Below are positions 1 through 13,286 of a stretch of DNA of 64,000 nucleotides, piece by piece. Each line of letters begins with the position of its first letter. The first letter of the stretch is position 1. The notes under the pieces were generated by a model. It saw only the letters and a program-made list of their open reading frames with translations, had not been told where the DNA came from and ran no database searches. This stretch comes from Rotaria socialis (taxonomy: Eukaryota; Rotifera; Eurotatoria; Philodinida; Philodinidae). The position numbers and the translations under genes are program-made. The stretch is taken from NCBI GenBank assembly GCA_905331475.1, contig CAJNYU010000185.1:62001-126000 (forward strand), written 5' to 3'.

Positions 1-2019
1 GTAGAAAGAACATGAGATTGACCGATTATAGTACGACGAGTTGTCTGACAATAGAGAATAAGATGTTTCGATTTTAATTATATAGTACGAATGGGTTAGA
101 AATGTTTTAGAATTGTTCTCAGCATTTAGGAAGCAAGAAAAAAAAACATTTTACACTTACTTTTCGTGTACCAATGGTTTTGCGTGAATCACCAAGTGAT
201 GTTGATGCAATTTCATGTCGATGTATAAGTGCTGTTGTTGATGCTGAAGCTGTTGCATCATCAAATCCATATTGTTGTCTTTTAAAATAGACAAAAAAAA
301 AGAATATCTTTCAACAAAAATAACTCTACATCAATGGCGGGTCTTACACGTTTCGAGTATTTTGTCTTTTTGGAGCTAATGGTGGATTACGTAATGAAGG
401 AATATAATCAGGTGGTCTTATAGTCGGTGGAGTATATTTATCATTATCTTGTAGTTGATCGGCAATTAAACCAATTGGTGTTGATGTTATTATACCAGAA
501 ACATTATTTGAGCCAACGTTAAGAATAGAATCAGTTAATTTCATAATAGATGCAGGTGCTTGTACTGAACGTGGTTGTTGTCGTTCTCGGATTGTTTGAT
601 TTGCACTTGTATTCATGGACTGAAATAAAAAGAAATGTTTAAAGAAATTAAAAGTTCTATCTTTTTATTTTTAATCGACGAACAGTATCAATAGCTTGAT
701 TTTCACTTTGAATGTCTTTTATTTGTTCAGTGTAAGGTGTGATACATATCTGTGGTTGACTGGATTCTGAGATTGACCGATTGGCTTTTATAGCAGATGA
801 ACAAAATATACTTGTATCAACACGTTCGCCTATAATCACATAGAATGATATTTAAATAAAAATTATGAAACTAACGAGAAAAAAAACAATAATGACTAGT
901 TTGATGTATTATATATAAGAAGATTTTCATAGTCTAATTATTCATGTAAGATAAATGCTCTTCTTTTCGTATGAATTGTTTCAAAACTGAACGCATGACA
1001 AAATAATTACTGAGGGTGAAGAATGGGAAAGTGGTTTTTCTCTCGCTATAGAATGGTTTCTATCCGATTTCATGGTTGTTTTATTTATAATAAGTTTGTA
1101 GTCCTTAAAACTGGATATTCGACCTTCAGTGAAGTTATGAGTCATTCGTTCAGAAGAAAAATAATATATTGGTCATTATAAATATTATTTGATGTCTAAG
1201 ATTTAGTAATGCAACGAGGTAATCGTTTTCTTTCTTTGTTGATGTTATACTATTAGAGCGAAATTTTTTTCTCTTAATCTATTAAAATTCAGTAGTTAGT
1301 TGCTATCGAATTTGACAAAATTGAAAATCTTAATTTTTGAAATATTTACCAAGACGGCATAGTGCTTCAAAAGAGGACCATAAAAATGGATTATGCTTTA
1401 AAGATTTTCGATAGCATTCACTTGCTTTTTGATGACGATCCGATTTCCTATACAATCATTAAAATTTATGATGATGATGATGATATATTCTTTTATTCAA
1501 ATATGAACTTACTCGCAAACTTTGGCAAGTAACTGTAAAGCGAATGCTGCTTGATCGCCATGATCATGAACAAAATCGTCAAGCGCAAGTGTATTTATCG
1601 ATAAAGACCCACCAACAAGTATTGATTCAGCTTCATGAAGTCTAACATAAAAACGTTGAAAAATAAATTTTCTTGTTTCTTTCATTTTTCCTTCGTTACT
1701 TACTTTTCTGTATCAAAGCAACATTTTGCTAAAAGAAGTTTTGCAGCAGGTACATGTTCAATAGAAGAATTACGTAATAACCAATAAGATTTATTCACAT
1801 CTCCACTTAAATAATAGGTACGTGCTAATAAATAAGTTGATTCATCATTTTTAACTAGAAAGAAAAAAAGAACATATTTCGAATTTCTCTTCTATGCAAC
1901 AACTTTTAGTTTTTACCTTCAGCGTAAAGACGTTCAGCAAGGAAAAGAGCATCAACATAGTCGAAATTATGAATAAATTGGTTAATATAAACCTTAACGG
2001 AATCGATTGCGATGGACAT
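1..2019 (-). CDS. CDC27: CDC27/APC3 TPR subunit of the anaphase-promoting complex, N-terminal part (partial)
   Basis: This is the start of the APC/C scaffold subunit CDC27 (APC3), a nuclear ubiquitin-ligase component whose TPR superhelix binds co-activator tails. The ATG is at 2019. Exon 1 carries the family N-terminal helix pair (DALFLAERLYAEG). The next exons (about 1740-1856, 1515-1640 and 1345-1450) give further TPR helices, including LLARTYYLSGD and the typical KSLKHNPFLWSSFEALC. A roughly 500 nt intron follows. Low-complexity linker exons lie at about 684-830, 345-619 and 175-278, matching the variable region between the N- and C-terminal TPR arrays of animal CDC27. The 684 junction uses an unusual GTTCGT donor but keeps phase. 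The C-terminal TPRs lie beyond the left edge. Order, motif spacing and the N-terminal match make the identity firm; linker splice sites are less sure. Confidence 0.88.
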
Positions 2020-2384
2020 TTAATTGTTCGGAATAGGATGAGAGATGAAAATTAATAAAAAAAAATAAGAACGTCTTGGTTGTCTTGTTACCGAATAATC
2101 AAATAGTAATTAACCTAGACATTGATAATAAAGAACAAGTTTTTTTTTTCTAAAAATAAATAAAACATTTAAAGCATAATTATTTTATCAATATCACAGC
2201 GATAAAACAAACAAGCACAGATAATATATGCGCATTGATCACCAATTTTTGAAAATTATCAAAAAAGAGTATTACTCGTTAAAAGATTACATTTGTTTTT
2301 GGCTAAACGAAAGCAACAAAAAGATCTGCCCACATGAAAAAATAAATATTTAAACGATTTCAAAACAGAAAATAAATTATCATT

Positions 2385-5300
2385 TTAATTTGAATCTGAA
2401 AATTTTTGAGTTTTGATTAACTGACGACGTTTACGTTCATAAGATAAACGATCACAAGCTTGTTGAATATTCATAAATGTCATTCCAGCATTATGTTTTT
2501 GTTCGGGATCCTGAACATAATCAATGAAACTATGTAGCTAAGTATTTTAAATGAATTTGTACAAGAATAAATTTACTCGATATCTATCTGGATGCCATTG
2601 ACGGGATAATGTTCGACATTGAGATTCGATTTCTTTTTGAGATGCAGTCCTACTGATATTAAGTACCTAGAATATACAATAATTTGTCAACATTTATCTC
2701 CCTCATTTTACTGGTTAAAAAGTTGATTTATCGATCGAGAATCTTATAAGTAACGGCACGGAATGTTCGTCTTACTTTTTAGAACACTTCCTCATACCGC
2801 TAACACTATGTTGAATTCATTTCTTTACTCACTCTTTTTGCTTATCTCCGTAAAATCTACAAGACTACCGGCTACTCAATTATCAAGAAGATACTTCCTG
2901 TTTTATGGAAACATTCATGAATACATGAAAGCGTATGTTTCTCACATTGAACATTAGAAGTCAAGTATGCAGCAGCAATAGATTGAACACTTTTCTTCTA
3001 TAACATTGCCATGATCCTTTCAAGGTCTTTTTTGACATTTTATTCCGGAACAAAGGCTTGAAATCAAAACCAAATGGTATTCTATATGTGCTTTTGTAAA
3101 ATCATGTGTTTCAAAGATCGACTAATCCTAGGATAGATTTATTTGCATGTCACTAGATGTTAAGTTTAATTCTGACCAATTGATATTTCAAGATTCTTTT
3201 AATTTTAACAAGACCACAATACTAAAGCGTCTTTACGAAATGCATGTTCAATGGATTTCCACATTTTTAAGTGGAAAAGTTTTTCGAATAAATGTTCGTT
3301 TTCGTATTCAGAAAAATGGATTAAAAGATAAAGACTTTCATCGAGTAAAAATTGAAATTTCAGATATACAGCTTTTACTGATTCTCCACAACAATCCTTT
3401 TGATTATCCTAGTCGACTGAAATAGAGTTTGTTCTGGAATCATCTGTACGTATTTTCTATAATGCAGATCAATCCTATATTCTATTCTTTCTATTGGAAA
3501 ATTAGTCCATTTCATTTAAAACTGCTTCGTGCATTATAGCAATGATACTACCCTGTTTAGAAAAAGAATACAGTTGAAATAGAAAAATTCTCAGTCAAAG
3601 ATACAATCATAGATATAATTGACCTACATTGAATAATTGATTATATTCTAACTTTTAAAGTAACTTCGATAAGAAAAACCTATCATGAAAACATAAATCA
3701 CCTGTGTTCTAAATGCAAAAATGTCTGTATCTAATAACCCTAAAACTCTATGTTCAGTAAACCGTTGAATAGTGTGTCCTAGCTAGAAGATAGCATCGCT
3801 CCTTTTTTTTAATCTTACATCAGTTTTTAGTTAAACTATCGATTAAAGTTTATTCTGTGGAATAGAAGGATACTTAAGAATTGCTTTGAGTATCAATTTA
3901 CACAATTGTCATTCTGTGTTTATTTTACCAACGATGAGAAAAATAAAAATAAAAAAATAATCAATATTTCACTATATTTTGATTTCTATCATGATCATAT
4001 TTGTCAAAAACAGTTTCTAATTTATTTTAGATATCTTAATTCTTGAATTCTGAAGATTATTTCAATAGTTCTATCAACAATAATTATAAGTTCTACTGTC
4101 TGTAAAATAGTTGATTAAATTCGAACAGATTCAATATCAAATAATTCTTAATCGTATTTTTTCCCATGTATTAATGTGACAGTAAAAAAGAAAACGTCAT
4201 GCATGTTATTTTACCTTAAAAGCTTGTTTTTCACTTTCCAAGTCAAGCGCTCTCCAAATATATCTCCATGTTTCTTTAAAACCATATTGAAAATAAAATG
4301 CCCATAATTGTCTTGCAACCATTACAAGTCGTTGACGTAGCAGTAAAAATTCGTTCGATTTAAAAAAATCAGCTATAGAATCTTTTATTTTAATACGTCG
4401 GCCATTTACATGAACTTCTAAATTTTGATAAATCGCCAAATTAAAGATTGTACTAAATGCAATTGCGCCAAGTCCATATATAAGGCAACGCTTAAGAATA
4501 TGAGATCGTTTCCGTTTTATTTGTTTTGATGAATTCAACGATTGATGTGCCATTAGTTTTGATGCAGTTATATTATAAAAATATTCTGAATTCCATTGAA
4601 CTTTTAATTCAAAAACCAGAGAAGACAGCAGTGCAGGTAAACTAAAGGATGGAGACGAATAATTGACCCATGCTAAAAAGAGCATACCAAATACGGCACC
4701 TAGTAACGGCCAAATAAGTGAACATTGACGCGGTCCAAGGGTGCCCACTAGTTGCGTACCTAATAAAAATAAAAATAAAAATGTGATAATTGCTCAGATT
4801 GCAATCTCCTAACCAAGGGCAACGGCAATAGTCGTACAGCATTGAATAATACTTGATAAGAAATAATTGGCATGCCATGTATCAGGAAAAGCATAATAAG
4901 TAATAAAACCATAAAAAATGGCTGTAAGATATTGTGCTTAACAAAAGAAAACAATCATAAAATAGTTAGATATATTTTAAAATTTTTATGTATGTCACTA
5001 TACTCGACTGTAATGAAAACATGAAAAAAAAAATATTTTCATGTTTTGCTAGTATCTATTTTAGTTTCTACCATCTTGAAAAATCTATTCATAGTCATTA
5101 TTTTTCATGGGAGTTATAGTTTTTCTTACCACATAATCTTGAAATTTCAAACGCTGGCGTTTTTCTTCGTATCATTTTGAGTCTAAATTCATTGATTACA
5201 GACTCATCATTGTTTGCTTCATGCACATATTTTTTAATTAAAAATAAGAATTCATAAACAAAGCCAAAACCAAATCCACCGAATGTTGTAACCCATAATA

Positions 5301-5400
5301 AAGCATGCTGAGTACGACCCAAATAAAGGTGATGTAAACCAAAAAAACCACCCAACAATGAAAATATATATGTTAATAATAAGCTTTTATTCTTAGTCAT
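2385..5400 (-). CDS. DNAJC22: DNAJC22 (wurst-like) membrane J-domain protein with TM2 domain
   Basis: Five exons join in phase (5130-5400, 4814-4921, 4215-4759, 2577-2666, 2385-2510) to give 379 residues. The first exon is a TM2 domain: a hydrophobic helix with GGFFGLHHLYLGR, then a second Gly/Phe-rich helix. The middle exons supply several more hydrophobic segments. The C-terminus is a J domain, beginning at AFKVLNIS across the exon 3/4 junction and containing the HPD motif (WHPDRYR) that stimulates Hsp70 ATPase. TM2 + multipass + C-terminal J domain is the DNAJC22/Wurst architecture; Wurst acts in clathrin-mediated endocytosis in fly trachea (family knowledge). Human DNAJC22 is about 341 residues. 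Intron 3 is about 1.55 kb, unusually long for this window, and contains a decayed ORF. Phases agree at every junction. Confidence 0.9.
3147..3516 (+). pseudogene. Decayed protein-coding fragment inside DNAJC22 intron 3, possibly from a cellular RNA-dependent RNA polymerase
   Basis: A 92-codon ORF opens at ATG 3147 on the strand opposite DNAJC22. After its stop at 3425 a +1 shift opens a second coding-like stretch for about 27 codons (FVLESSVRIFYNADQ). The segment HRVKIEISDIQLLLILHNNP has the rhythm of the N-terminal beta region of eukaryotic QDE-1-type RdRPs, which are expanded in some rotifers. That resemblance is only an impression. No catalytic motif or start/stop architecture is present, so this is at most a gene remnant inserted in an intron. 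Confidence 0.25.
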
Positions 5401-8400
5401 TAAATATCACTGAGTAATAACAAAAATTAATATGAATATTAAAATTGAATTAAAAACTAAACTAGAATAAAATGAAAGGATCCAAGGTGAGAGTTATAAC
5501 TCGCCTTTTTCTCTCTCGAGACAAGAATAGAGTAAATTTGGACTAAAATAACCGACTGTCGCTATAGTTTCTGTGAAGATTTACATTGAAAGTAGCGATT
5601 TGTTCTAGGGTATTCTTCATTATTCATGATTACCTACGACATCTGATAATGTTTCGAAGTCTAATGCAATGAAACTAGATTTTAGTAGATGTCACACAAC
5701 TCGATAGAACGAATAAAACAAATTCATAAAATAGAATTATCAACCGTTTAATATGAGAATGTCTGTTTACGATAAGTTTTTAAAATTAAACTTCCGCATA
5801 AGTAAATTTGTTTTAAAATAAGTGATACTTAAATCGAGAAGCCACTTCAATGTTTCATATTATTACTTTTATGTAATACGAATGGCATGAGACAACGTTT
5901 GAACTAGTTTTCAATGCATCTTTTAATCAGTTAGAAATCTCAGGTTCTTCTCAATAGGAAATTTCTTTTTTCAAATGTGCGATTGAATTTGTTGGTTTTC
6001 AAACTAATCACTCTAATAGAAAATTTCGATTAGATGATATTTACTTAGTATTATTGGAAGTACTTCTTTGCCTAAAAGAGAAAAAATACTTATCTTTATT
6101 CAGAAGAATATCTTCGAACGCTTATTCAGTGCATTCTATTAGCAAGTGAAGATCATTAGTTTTCATTAGATTTTGACGAACTGATGAAAACTCAATTTTT
6201 AAAAAGGAACCAAAAAAACAATTTCCGTTTGAGCAGCCCTTATCAACTTTAGAAGAATTAAGAGCTGGAATATTTTCGTTTTGTAAAATAAACCACTCAA
6301 ACAAATATATCTGCTCGGTGAATATTCATCAAAACACACTTCCGGTAGTTTGTAAACATAATTTGATATCAGTTTAAATGGTCGAAACAGAATAGAATTT
6401 ATATCTTGCCATCGTAATTCATTAAAAAATATTAACTTTTTGCTTCTTACTATTTATATCAGATCTCTCATAGAGAAAAAAGTAAATCCATCATGTGAAA
6501 CAGAGTACATCGAACGACAGAGTGGTACACAGGCTTTTTTTTTGTAAAAAAATTCTCTATCGATAAATACCAAGACAGCATAAATTGATGATTATACGTA
6601 TATAGTGAAAAAAATAGCAAATCAATGCGGTACCTACAACATTAAAATATAAAATGCAATGGAATGGCTTTAACTATTATTAGAGAACTCATCGTCTGTA
6701 TGAAAAATCTTGCAAAACTTAATAGAAAAAGAAACGCTTTATTTTAGAAACCACTAGTTCGTAAAAGATCTATTGAAATCTCTATCACGATTTACTAGTT
6801 GGTTATTGGCATATGATTTAATTATGATAAATAGATTTTGAAGGTGAATGAAAGTTCGTCAATATATTTTATTCAATCGAGAACAACGGACATTGATAAC
6901 TAGTAAGAGATGAAAAAAGAGCGGGAGAACAATATGAATATGAATAGATAAAGAAATGGTTGATTGAGGACAGCAGTAAAAACATTTTCATAGCGAAGTG
7001 AATAATTTATTCGGTGAAGAACATTTTAATGAGAAGAGTATCGATGACGCCGAAAAGTATAAAATGAAGAGAAAATTATAGTGATGAAAAAATAATTGTA
7101 TCTAACAAGACAATAATGTGTTACGATTGCAAAAAAAAGTTCAAAGAAATACAAGAAAGATTGCAGAGATAAAACAAGAAAGAACCAATAAACATTGTTG
7201 AGCGTATATAAACTGTCACAAGAGAGTTTTTAGGAAAACATAGGAGAGATAGATGAAATGTTGTCATCATAGATTTCAACAATTAGGTTTCATTAAAAAA
7301 GCTTTAATGATATGAAATAGAAGCTTTGAATAATTTCTGTAGTGATGGAGGAATAGGTATTATAGCAAATTGTTGTAGGATCAGAGCAATAGGAATTTAC
7401 TTATGTAAGCCTGATAGAAACAATTTAGAACGGTGAGCAGAAAAACCTCTACCGATTCGTACATAACAATACTCCTCAAATAAGATTCTTTTAGTATAAA
7501 GTTTGAGGTGAATTTTTTTCTTCTTCTAATAAACATCATACAAGTTTTGTTTCTATGCAAAAATATATTGACAAACTGCTCTGCACTAGATATGTCCACT
7601 AAAAATCAGATTAAAAGATTGTTAATTGAGATTTTACTTCTCCGAGGAAATCATTCATGCGAAGATAATCTCCTATTACTTTCATATACTTTTAGCTTTG
7701 AACAGTTGATAACAATCGTATGGATGGCTATAAAATTGTCTCATTTGACTTATTATCACTAAATAACTTTTTTCTTATTTCGAAAACACACAATCAATGA
7801 TATAATACTATGACAATTATTTATATTATACTCCTCTTATTAATGATGATGATTGATTTTAAACGAATATGTATATGTCTATATATATATATATAGCCAT
7901 CTATTTATCCAAATCGATAAACTCCTATGATTTACTACACACAGTGATCGTTGAAATGAGATTCTCAAGCTCATATTTCTTTGATCGTAACTTCCGATAT
8001 TCTTGATTATGTCATTTTTCAACATTTATTATAGCACAGTTGAGTTCATTCATAAAAAATTCAATTAGCACTTATATATAAGAATTTATTTCTAAAAAAA
8101 GAACGATTGACTTTGTAAAAAGATTAATATTTATTTAATTAAATTGATGTAAATAATATTCTTAGCTTAATTTATTATTATTTTATTTCAACACTAAATA
8201 TGACCTTTTTCTAATGCTGGAAATTTTTTATTAACTTTGTTAGTAAAAAAAAAAATTTGTCGTGTGTTTTAATAGCAATTGAATTTATTAACCTCATTAT
8301 ATATTTTAAAAGATTTATATACGTAGTTTCATCATCACAATAGGGGGTAGCAAAGCAATTTAGATAATGTAATTTTTTTTTAATATTACATAAGAATACA

Positions 8401-10750
8401 TTGATATTTAATACTGATCAACTTTTGAAAATTCCAGTGTTCAATAGACTAGATAGCAATAAATGATGAATTCTATTGACCAATAAAATGCAAAATACAA
8501 AGTTAATTGATCACCAGAAGTTCAGAAAGACTTTTTTCTTCTTAACATTTGAAAACATACAAGAATCTTTCCTATGTATTGTAAATCAATTTGAAAATAG
8601 AATGAATCTTTCATTCTATATACATACATAAATATACAACAAAGCCTAAGAAAACAAAAAAAGGTGATCACACAATCATGTTCAACGATTCATTTGTTCC
8701 AATATGTACTTTATCAAATTATTATTCATGAGACCTTAAAAGCACATAAAAGAATAATTGATTCGACTTAATCTTGATCAATGTAACCATTCATATTTTA
8801 TTGAACAATCAACAACTATTTTATTCTCAAAACTAATGGTTAAAGAGAAACAAAAACAAAGTCATCATTCATATCAGATAATCATCATGATCGCTTTGAT
8901 AAAATAACTAAATTTGTTCAATTGTGACAAAAACAAAGTAAGTCTTTCATCTTCCGCTACCCATATATATAGGTGCATCTATGTATATTTAGGATTAGAA
9001 TCATTAATGGAACTTTAGGAGCGATCAGAGTAGATTGACTTTTATCGTTTACTTATATTCATGAAAAGTGTAATTGAGTTTTTTTTTCTTTCTTCTCTTC
9101 ATCCGGATCATTATCATCATCTATCCCTTTTGGCAAACTATGTGTGAGTGTGTGTGTTTGTGTGCATACGTGTGTCAGATAGTATTAACATATCACGATG
9201 CGCGAACGCACGCGTAAACGTATCTTTATATGTATACATACATACATGCATATATATAGAGATACATATATGCATATAGTCGAAGGCGTTTGTTCACGTT
9301 TAATTGTAGATTATCATTCCGACGCATGTGAGTGAATGGTAGGTTTTGTGCTTCTTTGTGTCAGTATCATTACAGCAGACAAGCGAAGAGTGAAAGAGAG
9401 GGAGAGAGACAGAGAGAGAGAGACAGAGAGAGAGAGAGAACGAGAGAAGAGAAGAAAAAAAAACTCATTTGTAAAAGGATTACGCCTACATCACATGCAC
9501 ATTTTTAAATATAAATCAGTGTGCTAGTGACACCGGTTCAGCCTGAAGCCTGCTGAAAAATACGATTTCAAGGTACACATAAATACCAGAATACCCTCTG
9601 GGTTCTACGATGCTCTGTTTCATTTTCTTATCAAGTCTATTCGACGTAGCAGGTAGGCTGCAAGAAGCATGAGAAAAAGCGAAAAAAAAGTGCACAATGC
9701 CATCATGATGAAGTATTGTCAAACAAAAGAAATTGAAAGAGCATTTGACCCTTATTTATCAAGAATATATGCCGTCTCGTCATCGCCGTTACCATCGTCG
9801 CCACTATCGTCATGTAATATGCATTCTCGTGTAACGTTGCTTTTACATGCAGGTGGACCCAACACGATTGTGTGTGCGTGTGTGCTTAAAATTAACAAAA
9901 TGAGAATAAAGAAAAAAGGCGACCGCGTTCATAGTGAACATAGTTAGTTCGTTTGTCTTAAATTAAGTATTCTCCTTGAAAGACATTTTTCTTTCTTTCG
10001 AAGCTGTAGTTAAACAAACATCTAGAATATTTAATCGGAATTGTAAATATCTTTCATGCGATTATACTCGTTAGGTTCTCCCTCCTTCTTCATTTTCTTT
10101 TCTTCAACTTGAATTTTAACATCGTAAGACATCTTGTATATACACATGTCTATACTGGCTTTATTAACACTTGACAGTTAGAAAATGAATGTGCTGGGCT
10201 TCTGTCCAGTCAAGTGTTAGTTCGAATTTTAAGATAGAAAGACATCACCGTTCAATTTTTAAAAAGCTCCTAGAGCCTACTTCACATGTTGTTTTCTTTT
10301 GCGTGAAAAATAGTAACAAAAAGAAAAAGTCTAAATAAAAAATGAAGTAGAGATCGAAGACGCAAGAGAAAGAAAGAGACAGAGCGAAAGACAGAGAGAC
10401 AGAAAGAGGGAGGGAAAGAGGTCACACACATTTTTGCTACGGTGACATACATATATAAAATATAGGCAATTTAATACGCATAACCTATTTAGAAGAATAA
10501 GAAGATGATCAAAACCTGTAAATTTTCGCTGCTGGCCAAATAGCCCACTTCAATTTCTCGCTATTTCTACACTTACTCTAGGTCTATTCAAGGTACTACT
10601 ATTCATCACCTGCTATCGATGTACGCATAAAATCTAAAACACGTCAAAATTACATAATCGTTTCAATTTCATTTCGTCGCTTGAACTCGCCATCTTTTCT
10701 CTCCTGCCCATTTTTAACAGTATACAAAGCATTCATTCAACCACAATCAA
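5401..10750. other. Gene-free stretch with no supported coding region
   Basis: About 5.3 kb with only short, stop-rich ORFs that lack splice-linked continuation or a recognisable domain. It holds GT-rich DNA near 9140-9175, a GA/CT microsatellite at 9383-9460 and another purine-rich tract near 10365-10420. AT content is high up to about 9 kb and drops around 9.1-9.9 kb, just upstream of the next plus-strand gene. Regulatory or 5' UTR sequence is possible there but nothing specific can be named. Confidence 0.5.
9383..9460. repeat. (GA)n microsatellite
   Basis: Imperfect GAGA/GACA tract. It produces an Arg/Glu-rich open frame on the plus strand that is a composition artefact. Confidence 0.9.
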
Positions 10751-11815
10751 ATGACAACACATACAGCCACAACGCTTGATGACTGTTCTCCTCATCGTCA
10801 TCAAACATTGTACAGCAATCGAATTTATGCTCGTACAACAACAGCAACACGTTTATCAAACGTAAATCGACCATTTCATTCTTATTTAAAAACATTACCA
10901 CCCATAAATATTTGTGAAAATCTATTATATGGCGTAACAATAGCTGGCGATGTCGGATTAGCTACTCCATCATCTTATATTAATAGTAGTGAACATTATG
11001 ATAATACATTTGCAAATACTTACGATAATCCAATTGAATATTTTGAAAATGTAAGTTTATTATAATATTTATGATGAGAAATTATTATTAATAGTTTTTT
11101 TTCTTCAAAATATTGTTTTATTCAGTATCCTTCAAAATCAATTGATATTGTGAATAGAAGTTTGAATAATCTTCCACATTCGAAAGAGAATTTTTATGAT
11201 CATACAGAAGCCGATCGTAATAATGAAAAATATTCATCCGATACTTCTCATAGTACATCACCTGTTTTTTTCTATTTGGAAAATAAAAACTTAGCCATAT
11301 GTGCATGTATCATTTCACTTCTTTTACTTTTACTTGTTGGTCTCGGAATTTTCGTATTAAATAAACTTATTCGTCCCGTTATTATTAATACGACTGTTAA
11401 CAATCATTACGGTATAATGAATACGACGAATACAACAACAACAACAACAACAGCAGCAAGTTCAGTAATGGCATCTCGTTCGATAATTTCAAAGTCACTC
11501 GTCATGCCTTTAAGACGATCATCTATAGATATTTTAACAACATCGACTACTACAAAATTAAGAGACGATTTCGATTTTCCGTGTCCACCTAAGCGCTGGG
11601 GAAAAGTCTGCGAAAATATGTGTAAACCATGTGGTCTCGGTGTATGTGATCCGATAACAGGCAATTGCATCTGTCCAGAAGATTTGTATGGGGAATTTTG
11701 TGATCTATGGAAAGGTATCTATGCATTTTATTGCGAAGATTATAGTAAAATGCTAATTTATTGTTGTTTATTTTTAGTTAATGATAAGCCGAAACGTGGC
11801 GATATGATGAGTTGA
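10751..11815 (+). CDS. Single-pass membrane protein with C-terminal EGF/laminin-EGF-like module
   Basis: Three exons (10751-11050, 11126-11714, 11778-11815) join in phase to 308 residues. There is no N-terminal signal peptide. Residues about 1-150 are polar. A strong hydrophobic segment follows at about 155-180 (IISLLLLLLVGLGIFVL), then a Thr/Ser-rich stalk with a poly-Thr run. Near the C-terminus is an eight-cysteine module (CPPKRWGKVC, CGLGVCDP, CICPEDLYGEFC), as in MEGF/laminin-type EGF repeats. This suggests a type II orientation with the EGF module outside the cell. The last exon adds only 12 residues. I do not recognise an ortholog; the layout loosely recalls teneurin-like type II EGF proteins but far shorter. 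A start at ATG 10751 has no competing upstream in-frame ATG that I can support. Confidence 0.72.
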
Positions 11816-12074
11816 ATTTGATTGTTGATGTATATATATTTTTAAAAGAGCCTATTGTTTTTTTCTTTTGTATGTCAAAGAATGAATAATTATTAAAAGA
11901 AATACCATTATGTGAACGAAATGTGTTCAACAACAACATCCGCCCATTTAATAGTTTCTTTAATGATATGTCTATAAATTGTAAAAAAGAACAAAACTAT
12001 AGCAAATCTAACATATTGATTCACAAAAAGAAATGATTGAAGTTATTTAATATAAAAAAAAACCAAAACTACGT

Positions 12075-12457
12075 CCCCGGTCAAACATTTTTATTCATGC
12101 GCTTGTAAGACTTGAGCTCAAGATGTATCCATAGTTCTTGACTTTCTTGCTCAAGACAAGTGCTTGAATGTTTGCATGAGTTACAAAAAAAATGCAAGTA
12201 TAAATTTTTATAATAAGTTGAGTTATTTTGAATGTAAAATTGAAAAACAAATTGAAAAATTTCTTTAATAACAGAAACGCTTAGATAAAAATTCAAGCGC
12301 ATGAGCAAAAATATCCGGCAGCATGAGCAACAAGTTTAAGAACTTGAGCTCATCAAAAGGCCTCATGTCTTGCCTCAAGATGTGTCCATAGTTCTTGACT
12401 TCTTGCTCAAGAAAGTCAAGAATTGCATGCGCTTGCAAAAAATGCTATGACTCGGGG
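12075..12457. mobile_element. Candidate non-autonomous DNA transposon (MITE-like) with terminal inverted repeats
   Basis: The segment starts CCCCGGTCA and ends TGACTCGGGG. The reverse complement of the right end (CCCCGAGTCATAGCATTTTT) aligns with the left end (CCCCGGTCAAACATTTTTAT) over about 20 nt with small gaps. Inside, a roughly 30 nt unit containing CCATAGTTCTTGACT occurs twice in direct orientation (about 12118-12150 and 12375-12405), and GCGCTTG words recur near both ends. Length is 383 bp with no transposase ORF. No target-site duplication is visible, so the exact limits are uncertain. Confidence 0.55.
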
Positions 12458-13286
12458 TATGATCATTCATGTGAATGCATAATTCTAATGAATCAACTTT
12501 AAAGGAATATTTCTGAAAGATATTCGTATCGTTTTTTATTATTATTGTATATAAATATTTCTTTTGAAAACGAGATACACTTCAACGTTCTTTTTTATTA
12601 TTTAATTGAAGAATTGAAAACGTTCTCAAACTATTGTAAGAAAAAAAGCGACGATCATAATTGTTCTTCTTTCAACAGTGATGTGTCTGCGCATAGGTTA
12701 TACGTTACTCCCTATTCATAGATATCACAAGGTCTAGTATATGAAACTTATGCATGCATATGTAGCCGTATATTTTATACGATTAGATGTATGTGTATGT
12801 ATGGAGAGAAAGAAATCAAGTGCCATTCAATTATAAAAATATTTCTTTTGTGAAGGGTCATGCCTTATTTAATATTTATGACAATATAGTGATAATTCAT
12901 CTTAAAGTAATACTTCATTACTCAATACAGTCTCTGAATAAGATCATTGTTTGAAAGATGTATAATTGTGCACTGATCATAATTCTAGATGTCAATAACT
13001 TGCCTATTATAAAATATGCAAAATCAAGTGACTCAAGGTAATCGGAAAATGAAAAGTACTACTCAAATTTCCAATACAGAGTTCAGGGTGATTTACACGA
13101 TCAGTTACATATGATTATAACATTGGTTGGTTGCTCCGTATGCAATATTACATTTTTTAAAATAGATTTCACACCGTGTCATTCACGTCTTGTAAAAAAA
13201 AGTAATCAACAATTGATCATCTACTTTTAAATCAATGAACCCATTCGAAAGCTATCGTGCATAAAAGAATATGATAAAACAATAAA

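Noticed and set aside
7381..7762. Overlapping ORFs on both strands
   Set aside because: AT-rich hydrophobic frames without motifs, start context or neighbours.
9336..9527. Arg/Glu-rich ORF over the GA microsatellite
   Set aside because: Pure composition artefact of the repeat.
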